Below are positions 1-13,600 of a DNA stretch of 64,000 nucleotides, piece after piece. The translations under genes and the position numbers were made by a program. The stretch comes from Periplaneta americana (lineage: Eukaryota > Arthropoda > Insecta > Blattodea > Blattidae): NCBI RefSeq assembly GCF_040183065.1, contig NC_091123.1, positions 8,315,001 through 8,379,000 of the forward strand, read 5' to 3'. The notes under the pieces were generated by a model. The model made no database searches. It was not told where the DNA came from and saw only the letters and a program-made list of their open reading frames with translations. The stretch's first letter is position 1; each line of letters begins with the position of its first letter.

Positions 1-178
1 GACCCCAGAATATTAGATACAGTACCACACTTAATTCCCAACAGTTAAAAACCTACAGATAGTCGCGATATGATGTAGGACTTAAAGCGACTATGAGTAA
101 GTAAAGATAAAAAAGCTCGTCACTACTAGTCATTATCATGGATACTTTGTAGTACAGTAGACGTCAAAGCAAACAATA

Positions 179-807
179 CTGAAATTATCGCTCATCTGCT
201 GTCCATGTTTCCCTAGCAACGAAGTATTTATTTTATATGATAGTTTGACATATTGTATGTTCAGTGTTGGGGTTAGTATTGCAATTATGATTCTCACAAC
301 AGAGGAGAAGGTGTTTATTGTCGAGCATTATTTCCGGTCATACAGAGTGGGGCATCAGAATGGTCCGAGCTTGCGCCACATTAAAGAGCAGTACCAGGAG
401 CGATTTAACATTGCAGCACCAAATAACACAACAGTGTTAGCTGTCGTTGAGAAGTTCCGTCATACGCGATCAGTCTTATGTTACCTTGCATGTTATAATG
501 ACTTATCTTGATTTTCAGAATATGTTTGTAATTTCTGTACTCCATATGACTGGAAATAATGCTCGACAGTAAACACCTTCTCCTCTGTTGTGAGAACCAT
601 AATTGCAGTACTAACCCCAACACTGAATATACAATATGTCAAACTATCATATAAAATAAAGGTAAAAACGTGATAGGCTAGTGTTGTGTCGAATGCACAT
701 TTCATGTGGGTGGGGATAACTTCCCCTACTGGCGTTCGCCGTATTACGTTTTCGCCAAAATAAATAAATACTTCGTTGCTAAGCAGATGAGCGATAATTT
801 CAGTACG
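179..807. mobile_element. Fold-back transposon remnant with DUF4817-like helix-turn-helix N-terminus
   Basis: The left arm (about 179-350, + strand) and right arm (about 545-807, read on the minus strand) are inverted copies of one sequence. Each arm encodes a peptide containing LTTEEKVF(I/T)VEHYF, which resembles the N-terminal helix-turn-helix (DUF4817-like) of insect Tc1/mariner-type elements. The left copy runs on through 'PSLRHIKEQYQERF' and 'AVVEKFRHTRSVLC' to about position 480; the right copy loses homology after about 15 residues. No catalytic domain is present. The arrangement is two inverted fragments of one element, so it is a fold-back or rearranged insertion rather than a working transposase. 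Family naming is from memory. Confidence 0.5.
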
Positions 808-1748
808 GTTTGTTTTTTGGCACATGCTATATCTCTTCAATTAAGAATTGTGATGAGTGTAGGGGAACAAAGAAGTTTGGCATCATATCCACTTTTTCAT
901 TGTATGAGTTGAAAATAAAATGCGTTGTGACTGCGAAATATGGAAGATTTTATAAGCAATTCAACAGAGAAGTTTTCATTTCACAGATAACTATACGAGC
1001 AACTGTAGTTAGTTTTAAATTTATCTGTAATAGCCTAAATCAAAACCTGAGATAACATTTTATTAGGATATTTTACAAAGAGAATAATGTTATTAGTAAA
1101 AAGAAGATGATGGATATTATATTATTAAATAACATATTTAAATTACTAACGCAGTAGTTAGTTGGATGGATGGGTAGTTTTTAGATGAGTGGATAGGACC
1201 ATATTCAAAAAACTACAAACAATGTCAGCATATTCTTTCATTAATAAACTTCCTCGTAAGTAATCGTGAAAACTTTGTAACTAATTCAACAGTTAATAAC
1301 AGAAATAAAAATGACTTCTAGGAATTAGATCTATATTCATATTTTTTTGCTTTAAATTTCGTGCCATTTCTTCTTCTTTTCTTTGCCAAAACCTAAATGG
1401 TCTGATTTCAGAATTAGGTTATTGAGTATTGCACATGTCCTGGAACGCCAACATTTTGGAACCAAATAAGAGCAGATAGGCAAGACCAGAGGGAAGGGGT
1501 CGCTTATACTCTGTTGTTTTGTTATACCAGGCTAATCCGGATGGCTGATCAGTAACAAGATATTCATGGTTGGATACGACCGGTGGTGTAAAGCTCGATC
1601 TGTGTAATGCAGAAAGTGAAACAGCAAATATATTATGATAAATTAAATTAATACAGTATTTATTTTATTAGTGTGAAATAACTTAACAAAGGGTATTAAG
1701 TACTGGAAACAGTTCTCCTATACAAATGTAAATGTTTGATTAAATAAA
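808..1748. other. Gene-free AT-rich stretch
   Basis: I see no credible gene, RNA or structured repeat here. Short open frames in this interval lack codon structure or recognisable motifs. Confidence 0.5.
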
Positions 1749-2361
1749 TATAGTAGAACCCCGATTATCCGTCACTCTGTTAACCAATTGATGAATTACC
1801 TGTCTTTCTCTCGCTTTTTTTTTCTCCAGAAATACATGAAGTATTGTACATTGTATTAACACGTTATTTTCCTAGAGAGTCCTATTACAAGCCTTTTTCC
1901 TTGTACAGTATGGTCTACTATTCGAATTGTCGTACTGTAAAACTTTTGTATAAAATGTCTTCTACAGGTGTCAAAAGATATCGAAGGAAAAAACTGTAAA
2001 TAATTGAGCGGTTTGGGGAAAGAGAAACTGTGGCTCATCTCGCATCAGAATACGAGATTGGTGTGTACAAAGTATCTAAATCTACAACACGGGACCTTGA
2101 CTATTCCTACCTTTCCACAGACAGCCCTTACAAAGAGTTTCTTTGGCCCTTAAAAACCCGTTGTTGACAACCAGACTTAAATTAGTGAACTTCTGATCCA
2201 CTCCCAGCATGTTAAATACAATACAATGGAGGAAATTACAAAAGTGTAAATATTATTCACTAAATTTACGAAAATTGTTTATGGTATGGATTTTGCGATT
2301 TTTTCAATTAACCGTTCAGCCTATCCCCTTCATTCCCACGGATAATAGAGGTTCTACTATA
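1749..2361 (+). mobile_element. Decayed Tigger/pogo-type DNA transposon, internally deleted
   Basis: The ends are inverted repeats of about 23 bp. The left begins TAGTAGAACCCCGATTATCC at 1751 and the right ends with its imperfect complement at about 2359; both are flanked by TA, the expected target duplication. This resembles the terminal sequence of Tigger elements. Inside, 1953-2080 reads (with one stop) as a CENP-B-type DNA-binding N-terminus with 'IIERFGERETVAHLASEYEIG'-like spacing of key residues. The DDE domain is absent, so it is a non-autonomous relic about 0.6 kb long. Confidence 0.65.
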
Positions 2362-2764
2362 ATACGAATATGATTTTTAGTTTGTCATTCCCTCAAGTCG
2401 GCTCCCCGGGCTGTAGCCCAGTCCTTGGGCTGGCCCTATGTGTTGTCTCCTGAGGAGATCCAAGAAATCAAACCCAGCAGTGTTGTAAGCTAGTCACTCA
2501 CTGTGGTTTTTTGGGCATTCGTGCTGAAGTGCTTTAGTAGCTGTCTATGACCTTTAGTTAGGAAGAAGATGGTGATTGCCATTAGACTGGAGATTTACAG
2601 GTTCCAACACTACTGAAAAGGTGGGGGGGGGGGGAATACTGACTTTGCCTAGGGTTCTGTCCCATAGGTTTACAGCTGCAATGTGTGCCTTACTCAGATG
2701 TGTTAGTTCATATATTAATGAAAGGCTACAAATATGTTTATTCACTTTTCATGTTCTTGTGCAG
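2362..2764. other. Gene-free stretch upstream of first recognised exon
   Basis: It includes a small GC-rich inverted motif near 2401-2450 (GGGCTG...CAGCCC type) and a G-run at 2624-2634. I see no gene. The 3' end is a pyrimidine tract leading to the splice acceptor at 2763-2764. Confidence 0.4.
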
Positions 2765-2869
2765 GACACGACACAAAACAACTCAGAAAACAACTCTGAA
2801 CCTGAACCTGTCGAAGATGCCATGAAGGATGAAACGCAAGATGACAGGAGTTGGGAGGCAATGGAAGAA
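2765..2869 (+). CDS. Exon 1 (upstream, possibly 5' leader) of HIUase-like gene
   Basis: A strong acceptor (pyrimidine-rich, TTGTGCAG) precedes 35 codons in phase 0, ending at a consensus donor GTAAGT at 2870. The peptide is acidic and polar (Glu/Asp/Asn/Gln rich). A second consensus donor at 2940 (GGTAAGTAT) would extend the exon but shifts phase and meets a stop in the next exon, so 2870 is preferred. The family has no equivalent of this segment; it may be 5' UTR, an N-terminal extension, or part of a different transcript. Confidence 0.45.
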
Positions 2870-5800
2870 GTAAGTAAAGAACAGCAGTTTACACATTTAA
2901 CAAAGACATTTGAATATAAAAATCAACCACCTCAATTTGGTAAGTATGATGTCTGTAAAATATTTAGTATTAATCAGAATCCATTTAACTAACAAACTCA
3001 TTGTCTCCAAAATATCAACTTTATAACAATAATTCCAACATTACATAGCTCTGCAGTCAGTAGGGTGTCATTAGATAACTGATAAAAAAAATAGCAGTGG
3101 AACCAATGGTTCAAGTGTATATTGAAGTAAATACATTTCTGTTCTTAAGTTAAGAGGGCATATGCACCTTTGGAAGCTGACATCTTTTTTTCTTCTTCTT
3201 TTTTTGTTGAATAGACTTTTCTTAATGGCATGGTGGGAAAAAAAAAATTAATTTCTCTAATACTTTTCGAGTTACAACATAAAACGTGAGACAGTGTCAA
3301 TTGACTCACCATTTTATTATGGACAAAACTTCTCATCTTCAATAAGTTTGTCGTTCATTTCCCGTAACTTACATTTTCAGAATCCGTTTTCCTCATAACG
3401 TTCACATTTTTTAGATAAATTTAAGAAATTTTGAATGCAAGTGTAATTCATATTGGAGAACAAACCATGCCTTTAGCACTGTCATATCATTTGAAGTTTT
3501 TGTCATTAATACACTTCCCAGACTAAACATTCGCTGCTGCAGTGAGATCGCTAACTCCAGGATTCTTTTGGAGAACATTTTCTAGTTTTTCATGTACTTC
3601 TTCTTCAACTAGTTCGGGTCCTGAACTAAGTTTCTCCATATCATGAACTAAAAGATGTAGTTGTTCATAAATTGGTTTCCCTGCAGGTTCCAAAGAAGCT
3701 ATCACAGCACCAAGAATGTAAACCACCTCAGTATGAGTGAGTCATCTTTGAGATCCTTAACGCAGGAGATGCAAGTTGCCTCATCTTTCAAAGGGAAATA
3801 ATGCCAGACATTAAAATGAAATGGATTTTCATCATTACACAGAAATAAAAAAGAAAAAATTGCATTAATTGATATTTTAAAATAAAATAGACAAGTAATT
3901 TCTGACATCAAATTAGGCACTTTAGGCTCTATAAAATTAACATTATTGCTTACAACAATCCATGAAACTAGTTAATACAATTTAATATGAGTCTATCTCT
4001 TCAGGAACAAACTTAAAATCCAAAGTCTAATAATAATAATAGTAATAATAATAATCTTCCTATTGCGTATTAAGCCTGGTGGCCATCATTTCAGTGGACA
4101 GCCCAAAGATCTTGTTCCTAGAGGGCGGTAATTTAGTGCTTGGCGTGGTATCCTGAGTATATGAGATTTCCATTTGTGTTTATAATTTTGAATTTTCTCT
4201 AAAACTGGGTCAATATTTAATTCTTTCAAAATATCCATATTTTTCTTCTTGTCTAATCTAGTATAGCTAGTGGTTCTTTTAAAAACTTAATTTCATTAGC
4301 AGTAATTTGGTGTTCATCACATTTGCATGTGGTCCAAGCTTCACTTCCATACGTGAGAACAGATCTCGCCAATGTTTATTGGCTTTAATTCTTGTATGTT
4401 TTTGAACAAGAGAAGGTTTGAAAATGATATTAATGGTATTCATTGCATAGTTAAAGTAATTCGATTTTGTAAAAATATCTTTTTGTTGTTCATAGCACAA
4501 ATGATAACCCAAATATTTAAAACGAAACCTGTTCCACAGGTTTATTATAAAGGCAAATTTTGCTGTGGAGATGATTTTTTCCAATGAAACTCATTACTTT
4601 AATTTTATTAACTGAAATTTCCATCCCATATTCCTCAGAAATGAGTTATAATTGGAAAACAGAACATTGGAGGTCATCTTTAGAATCTGTTAATAATATT
4701 ACATCATCTGCAAATGGTAATATATCTAACTTCAAATTCTATTGATGCTCAAATTACCATGTTTTGTTCTTTTCCAGTTTCTACTCATATGATACACTTA
4801 TGTAGTAAATAGTAATGGGGATGGGCTACAACCTTGGTGAATGCCTTGATTAATTGATTTCCACTCCGTTTGATTGTTTACAGTACATACTGAAATATAA
4901 TTTTCACAATATAAATTATAGGTTGCTTTTATTAATTGGTTTGGAACATGATTTTCTTTCAGGATTTCAAATAATTTTTTCTATTAACTTTGTCCAAAGC
5001 CTTTTTAATTAATCACAGAGGAAGAAGGAATAATTTGGTGGTATATGTCTCTAGAGCTGAGACAGTTGTTAATAAAAAAATTGTAACAATATGGCATAAC
5101 ATGTTGATTGATCACATACATAATGTCTTGCATAACTTTTCCATCTTTCTCAATATTCTGCGACCGAAACTTGCCATGTGTCATTGAAAAATCACTCTGA
5201 ATGTTACGTGTTGCCAGTCCATGGTCTAAACCATTTCTTCCTCTTTTTCTTTGGCTTTATGGCCCTTGTGTTTAGCTACAGCCTCCCTTGAAGTACCGGT
5301 CCATTCTTTTTTATCTTGTGCTTTTAATCTTCACCTCTTCACACCTACAACCCTCAAATCATTCTCCACATCATCCAGCCAAAATTAGGAGGTGGCTGGT
5401 TTTTAACTGGTGACCTCTTGAACTGCAGTTGAATGTTGTACCACTATTTATTTCACCGCTTCTATTCCTTTTCAGTTTTTATTTTCTGTTACTTTTTCGA
5501 AACTTATTATTTATTCAAAGAGGAAGGCAGAAAATAGAAAAGATTGGAGAAAGCCGGGTTTGCAGTGAAAGATCTGCCCTTGAGCAGAACAGTGAATGAA
5601 TGAATTATTTATTTAGTAAAAATGATGTGCCACGTGCATCATTGCTAGATGAATGGACTTGTAACACTGCATATCAACAAAATTCGCCCATTAGCAGTAA
5701 GGAAATGAAACAGACACAGTGTATTTGCTGTTGTGAGAAAGTAAAAAGAAAAATAATAATTACTTGAAGGAATCATTTCATGTATTTGTTTTACAGAAAT

Positions 5801-8800
5801 TGAAGGTAGATCCAGGCACAGCTTCGTCTGTTAACACAATGGCAGTAAGTACATCTGATTACACATTCATTTTATTCACATACTAGCAGGATTGTGTGTG
5901 TGGGTAGTTTACATACCAGGCATGATATCTCGTCAGCATCGGTGTTGTAAGGGTGAACATGTCCACTGCAATCACATGTTATTGAAAAGCAGAATATTTA
6001 TTCGTTTATGAACATGGGAGAGGCCAAGAGGATAATGACAAATCCTGAAATGATTTTTCTACTTCAATTACAGCACTATTGTTTTGTTTGTAAAAATTTT
6101 TATGTTCTTTTACTACAGTTCTAAGATAAGTGATTATTCTCAGAAGTAAATAAGTAGCTGATTACCTGCAGGTGAAATTGTTTCAATAAATTATTGCTAT
6201 TACAGTTATAAAGTTTTACATAAATCTGCTGATGCTAGTTATGGCCTGATTGTTGTAACAGTGCATGCAGCTGATGGGCGCAGAGAGTCAGAAGGCGGAC
6301 TATGGGGGTGTTTCAACGCAAGTGCTGGATCTGGTGAGGGGTGTGCCAGTCAGTCGATTAACTGTTACCCTCTTGAAGGAGAACGGAAGCACGTGGGTGC
6401 AGCTAAGTGAAGGGTAAGACCTCTGTCCCTAAAGCTGTTTGTACACGATCAAATTTTTTTTCCAATTTAATACTTTACAAGAAAGCTGGTCAAAGGTTGG
6501 TCAGTGTTTAAAAAATATTTCTCAAAGCTCATCATATTGCCAAAGATTTGACAAGATTTTAAAACATGTGCTTCAAGTTCTTCGTAACTTATATAGGCCT
6601 ATGTACCAAATATTACAGTATAAAATCCTTTGGAGGAAAGCTACGCTATACAAAACAATATTTGTATTACTTTATTGTATTTACGGTTAATATATGCCTA
6701 GATCAGTGGTTCCCAAAGTGTGGTCATCTAAAGAGCTGAGGGGGATTATGAGAAGATTTACAAAATAAAACGGAAACTTGTTTTATTAACATACATTTAT
6801 TTTGCATTTCTATTGTTCTATTATAGGATTTTCTGCAGTGCTGTAGTTTTTCCTCAACTAAACAAAGTATCTTGTTCATTTAATTTTTATCCTCCATTGT
6901 TCCCTATCTAATGTATCTAGATATTGCAGTCCTTTCAGTTGCATATTTTTTCTTACTTTTTTTTATCATTTCTTTTTTTTTTATGCTGAGTGAAGAGCTG
7001 CCCATTGCAGCAACCCCTACTCAACCTGGGAGACCAGGTTATTTTTGATCAAAATTTTCTTCCTCTATCCTTTGACAAATCACTGTCAAACTACAAGGCA
7101 TAGTTCCTATTGGTCCACGGAAGGTATTTCTTTTCCTTCCTACCACCCATATCTGGGAGACATTCCTCTATCTGCTACCTGGGAACGTATCCTCTAGGGG
7201 TTACGTTTTGCATTTAGAAACATAAACAATGTTGAACATAAAAACCAAAAAAATCTCTCAGCAATTATAAAGTAAAAAATTATTATTGTGATAAGTGTGT
7301 CTCTCTATCAGTAAGTACTATATACAGTATATATTTCAGTTTTCCCTTCATATTTTTTTGGAATTTCAGTCAGTTGAACACAGTGGATTCAATATCCATC
7401 TATGACTGTTGTAATTGTTTTGAATTTCTTACGGAAAATACTCAAAAAGCTGTTGTTTAAATTCGTACTTCAGATGGTATCCACTGGTTTTGAGTAAAAT
7501 TATAGTTGCTTGCGATTTTACATGGCTTTCTATTTTTGGAATGGAGTCAAGAACCAGTACTGTATTGGCAGGGGTCACAAACTGAAGTCTTGTCCAAAAG
7601 TGAATTGCTCCTCCAAAAAATTCGGTAACTACTGGCCTAGGTTATAGGTTAGAATCTACTTCATTAAAAAATACATACATTGGTACTTAGCCCGAGGCAC
7701 CTGCCTTGCAGTTTCCTCATACACATTATTTTCTTTAATTTATTGTGGTATTCCACAGAACCCACGGCGTACAGGTATGGGTTTAATTGAATTAACTTGC
7801 AAACAACTGTTCTCGTCCAGGACAGCATGCTTTTTGTGGTTCTTAATAATAACCCATGATACAACAACCCATGAAGTGCTCTGGCCGAAGCTGAGCTGAA
7901 CGATTATCCAACCAGAATGGATGTATCGTGGTTGGTTCGGTGGTCCCCCTAGCTGTTATAGCTGGCTTTCATAACCAGATTATCATAGCTCCCCAAATTC
8001 ATCACAATGCTGAGTGGGCACTGGTCCCATTCACTGGCTGAAATTTCATGAGAAAATTCCTTCTCCATGAGGACTCGAACCAGTACGCATTCCGTAATAC
8101 AAATCCAGACATAATGCTCTTACACCACAGTGGTACTTTTGTGGGTCTTGGAACCATAATATTTTCGAACCCCATTGGTCAGTTCCTTCAAAGAATTGTG
8201 GAGCCTTTGACCAAAGACTTTAAAATTATTGTAAGTGATTTGAGAATAAATCTTGTGAAGTATTGGCAAGTCTTGAAAAGTCTTGTGAAACATTGAATTT
8301 GACGAAAATTTGGTTGTGTACAAGCAGCTTAAGGAAAGATTGCATGTAATTTTTATCATATTGTTGTTTACAGCGTTGCTATGATATAAGTCTGTAGTTT
8401 TTTATATTGCTGCATCTTATATTCGCAGTCCACCACTGTGGAGTAATGGTTAGCATGCCTGACCATGAAATGAGTGGGTCCAGGTTCAAATCCTGGTTGA
8501 GGTTCCTTCGGAGTTTTCCCTCAACCCAATATGAGCAAATACTAGATAACTTTCGGCATTGGACCTTGGACTCATTTCGTTGGCATCATCACCTTCATCT
8601 CATTCAGACGCTATATAACCATAGCAGTTGATAAAGTGACATAAAATAACCATTTAAAAAAGTCTGTTATTCGCCAGCAAACTTTTTTTTCTTGTGTGTG
8701 TGTTGTATTTAATGACGTGTTATCGTCGAGTAAATATATGAACCACTCAAAAAGAACCCACAAGTCAACACAATTCATTAAACTGTACACAGTGCTCCTA

Positions 8801-10575
8801 CATTTTCGTTCCCTTTGACATGTCGACTGAACTGAAGCTACTGTATGTATTGTGCAGTATTCTCACATAATTTTCTATCTATTTAGAATCGAACCCATCT
8901 TTTACACTTTTTAAGGGACTCTGAAAAAATGGTGCAAATTGAGGGAAAGTGTAAATTTTGGCAGATTGTTTATGCATATCAAGAACATTAAGTATAAAAT
9001 GTTTAATTGAGAGAAGGTAAATTATTATATACATTATTTTAATCACTTGAAAATCTCAAGTTTTGAGGCCCACACACACATTTTAGAATGAAGCACGACA
9101 GTAGTTCTTTTAAAAAAGAAGAATGATACTTTTTACTGTTTACATCTCATATGTCTCAAGATTTCATACAGTTTATCAAAAAATTGAATCATCTTCTGCA
9201 GCAGAAAGATACGTCCTCACAGTCTTTAGTGCTACAACTACATCTGCTCTTGTGGGAACACCAACACTGTCAACATCATCATCACCACCACCACCACCAG
9301 GACTGTTATCATGAAGATGGATGTGGAGAATGCCCTCCTTACCAGTGATCATATTATTCTTCATTAGAAAACACGTGATCACAATTTTTATACTTGAATC
9401 TGCATAAATTGACTATATTTAGCAAAATTTGCGTTGATACAGTAGTCCCAATTTTAGGTTCAGTTTTTTGCTGAACACCATCTTTTTTTGTCTCCATTTG
9501 GTGGAAACAACGTAAATTACGGGAAGTTTGAAATTACGACAGCATAAATACAGGGAAAAAATATAATAATATAAACACTGGAGAAACTAAGAAGAAATGT
9601 TGTAAATGACAGGAAAACATTAATTGTGGGATTGTAAAAGCGGGATTCGACTGTAGAAACATGAGTACCTACTAGCAAAGATATTTATTCTTAATTATTC
9701 TGTTTTAGTGTTTGACACATTCTTCAGTCATATTGCGTATTTATAAACTCTAGTGGCGTTGTCTGAACTAGTGTCTAAGGTAACATGCATACAGAGTTAC
9801 AGATGCTGATGGCCGCTGCTCCAACTTGCTCAAAACAAATGAAGTGGTGGCAGGCCGCTACAAGATGCACTTCGAGGTCAAGAAGTATTTCACTCTTGGA
9901 CTCCACGATACGTTTTATCCGTTTGTGGAAGTAAGTAATGTATGATAAGCTGTAATCGTTTTTATTCCTGAATCCAGATTAGTTGTAAATTTTGTCACAT
10001 AACACATATCATAAAATATTTCTGACTATATTGATTTTATTTATGCTGAAATTAAGTTTAATATCTAAAAAATTGATCCACTGAGTAGAAAATATGAGAA
10101 ATGTAAAGGTTTTCAAATTCTTTATATAAATATTTTTCCTTCATTTTTAAGTTCTCTCCTTCTGTTGGTAGTTTTATAAACAAGTATACATTTAAACGAT
10201 GAACATTATTATTATTGTTATTAGTGACTCACAAGAATACATTTGTATAAAACCTTAGCTAGACCTGTACTGTGTTACGAAAGTGAAGCATGGATAATGA
10301 GAAATACTAATACCAGCAGAATAACAGCCTGTGAAATGAAATTTATACTCACTTGGACCACAAAAGAAATGAGAATATCATGCAGAAACCCCAATTACAA
10401 CCAGTCTCACAGTTTATAAACAAGTACCAGCTGCAGTGGAAAAAACCATGTCCAACGAATGAATTGTAATAGACTTCAAAAAGCCATGCTTCAACACCAT
10501 CCCCAAGGGAAGAGATCTTTGGGCCATCCAGAAAACCTCACTGAGACTGTAAGAAGCATGGGCCTTTTACTTGTT

Positions 10576-10629
<54 letters not shown>

Positions 10630-10635
10630 TTGTTG

Positions 10636-10682
<47 letters not shown>

Positions 10683-13600
10683 GTTGTTGTTGATATTGAC
10701 ATAAGAATCATAGGGACTAAGTTTCATAAGTAAATTTATATTAGCAAATTTTCTACAGTTGCCTCTTAAAAATGTTCTTCTGAACCTTCAGCACATGGAA
10801 CCTGATGTGTAGACATTTAAAGGAGGACTATAGAGAAAATGACATTTTATAAATTTTTTCAGATACAGTTTTCATTTTTGATACATATATGTTTCATAAC
10901 AACTTAATAGAGTTACCAAAATTTGACTTTCATCATGCACTTATTCTTTTCAGTTATTCAATTTTTTTTTAAGAGGGGCAAATGTTCAAAATTCTTACAC
11001 AAATATCATTCAATCAGTCTGAATATTTTTATGTAGCATCATTGCTATGTTAGGAAGAGAACTGTGCATTAAATTTTTTTAAAATAATCCAGATTGCAGA
11101 GAGAAAAAAATTGTGAAAATAACCACTTTTTTGTTTATGTTGTATATATAATTTTTTCTTTAGAGGTTGGAAAGTTAAAAAAAAAGTGCATGCATAAAAT
11201 TATTGTTAAGTGTGGTATAATGAATATACAGAAAAAAATTCAGATTCTTAAGTGCAAATTGTAGAAGCCTTAGTGATAGTGATTTGGATGAAGAGAAATA
11301 CACAAAATATAGGAAAGAAAAATGACTTCAAAGTTCACACTTTGAGTGGGGACCTCTACAGACCTTTAATTATGAGATCATTAGGAGGGTTTCCAATCTT
11401 ACGCATTTGGAAACTTGTAGAGTAGGGTATAAGGAACGATTTACAGAAAAAAAAAAGGAAAATCAAATTGTTTGTCCACAAAGTCATGTTTTCTGTGTAG
11501 GCCTCCCTTAAATCAGCTTGTTGGTTCTGGCAATATTGCTCTCAGATCACGTGCTACAATAACAAGTGTCTGAGTTGGGCCTTTCTTTTAATCTTAGTCA
11601 TAGGAAGAAAAATACAGAAGGTAAACTTAGGAATTCTAAATGAGGCAGTACAGCAAGTGGACAGCTTCAAATATTTGGAGTGTACTGTAAGCAGTAACAT
11701 TAGCTGCTGCCAGGAAGTCAAAAGGAGGATGGCAATGGCAAAGAAAGCTTTTAATAGGAAAAGGAGCAGACCTCTGGAAAAAGAACTAAGGAAGAGACTA
11801 GTGAAATGCTTTGTATGGAGTGTGGCATTGTATGGAGCAGAAACGAAGTGAAGATAATAAAAGCATTTGAAATATAGATGTGAAATGGACAGATAGAACA
11901 AGAAATGAAACTGTGTTGGAAAGAGTGGCTGAAGAAAGAATGATGGTGAAACTGATCAGAAAGAGGAAAAGGAATTGGTTGGGTCATTGGTTCAGAAGAA
12001 ACTGTCTTCTAAAGGATGCACTGAAAGGAATGGTGAAAGGGAGAAGAGTTCGGGGTAGAAGAAAATATCAGATAATAGGCGACATTAAGATATAATGGAT
12101 CTTATGAGAAAACAAAGAGGAAGGCAGAACACTGAATGAGTGAAACTAATATACTGCAATGCTGCTTCTGATTCAACACAAAGAGAACAAGTAAGAACTC
12201 CTGAATGAGACTGATCACAAACCTTGTTACTGCACATTCCAAAGTTTTCATCTTCATTCTCACTAGGGTGGGTCAGAGTAATAATGAGTATAGTGAGATA
12301 ATTTGGATGTAAGCTGCAATTTAAATAGAACTTTACCTAATCTTCAAACACGTGCCAATTTAATATATATTGTCTATTTCACAATTGCCTGTCGTGGAGT
12401 GTTAAAAATTTGTGTTGATCACACTAATACTGCTTGGTAAAAAAAAAATATTTACCAGTCTATGAAATGACATCACATTGAAAGCAATATTGTTGGGGAA
12501 CCAGCTGTGGTACAGTAAACATATTTATGCATGTATACATTACGCATATTTAGAACATGTGTAGCAATTTATCATTAATAGTTTGGTAGTAGATTACAAT
12601 TTACAAACGTGAGGTAATTTGGGTATAATTATAGGTTAGTAACTAACCTATTTTTTGTTACAGATCATGCCACATAGATAAATTATGGATTAATGAAAGA
12701 CAAATAAATATCCGAAGTGTTTTCTATCCCATATTTTAAATTTGCATAATAAGCCTTATCAAAAATTTAGGTATCAGCTCAAATTTTTTTTCATCTTGTT
12801 AGGTCTAATTAAAATTTTTAAATATCTACCTAACCCCTACATTCTGTTATAGGATGGTTGACATAATTCGATTTTATAAGGACTTCAAAGCATGTTTTAC
12901 TTCAATAATACACATTATACCCAAATTTCCTCATCCTTGGTATAAATTGAGTATAGTTAAACTTAGGGTTATTATTATGATAAAAAGACACCAACATACT
13001 TGAAAATGCAAGAGAATCATTCTAGAAGGTCACAGTGCTAACATATAAAAAACCGACCAGAAAATTTTATTATGGTACAAGCTATGGTCCTCGGAACTTA
13101 AAAAAGGCTGTTTTTATACTCAAATTACCTCAATCCAGTCTATTGGTTACTTAACAAAATATTCATATTTTGATTTTGTTCCCACTTACAGTTCAGTTCT
13201 GAATTCTCTGTCTGCGAATCATCCATAACTGGAGAAAGGTGCTTTTTGTAGATACTTATGGCTTTTAGAGAACCCGGAAGTTCATTGCTGCCCTCACGTA
13301 AGCCCACTATCAGTCCCTATCCTGAGCAAGATTAATCCAGTCCCTACCATCATATCTCACGTCCGTCAAATCCATTTTAATATTATCACTATATGCATTT
13401 CTGAATTCACCCTTATGTGCTACATGCCCTGCCCATCTCATACGTCTGGATTTAATGTTCCTAATTATGTCAAGTGAAGAATATAATGCGTGCAGCTCTG
13501 CATTGTGTTACTTTCTCCATTCTCCTGTAACTTCATCCCTCTTAGCCCCAAATATTTCCTTAAGCACCTTATTCTGAAATATCTTTAATCTCTGTTCCTC

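Noticed and set aside
2940-2992. Extension of exon 1 to the donor at 2940
   Set aside because: The phase then mismatches exon 2 and brings a stop within 13 codons; the donor at 2870 keeps the frame.
9123-9382. Overlapping frames at a CAT/CAC repeat
   Set aside because: They are driven by the short repeat at about 9275-9300, with no partner exon or motif.
10459-10727. Open frames of poly-Met/poly-Leu (+) and poly-Asn/poly-Ile (-)
   Set aside because: They are translations of the GAT/ATT microsatellite and its LINE flank.
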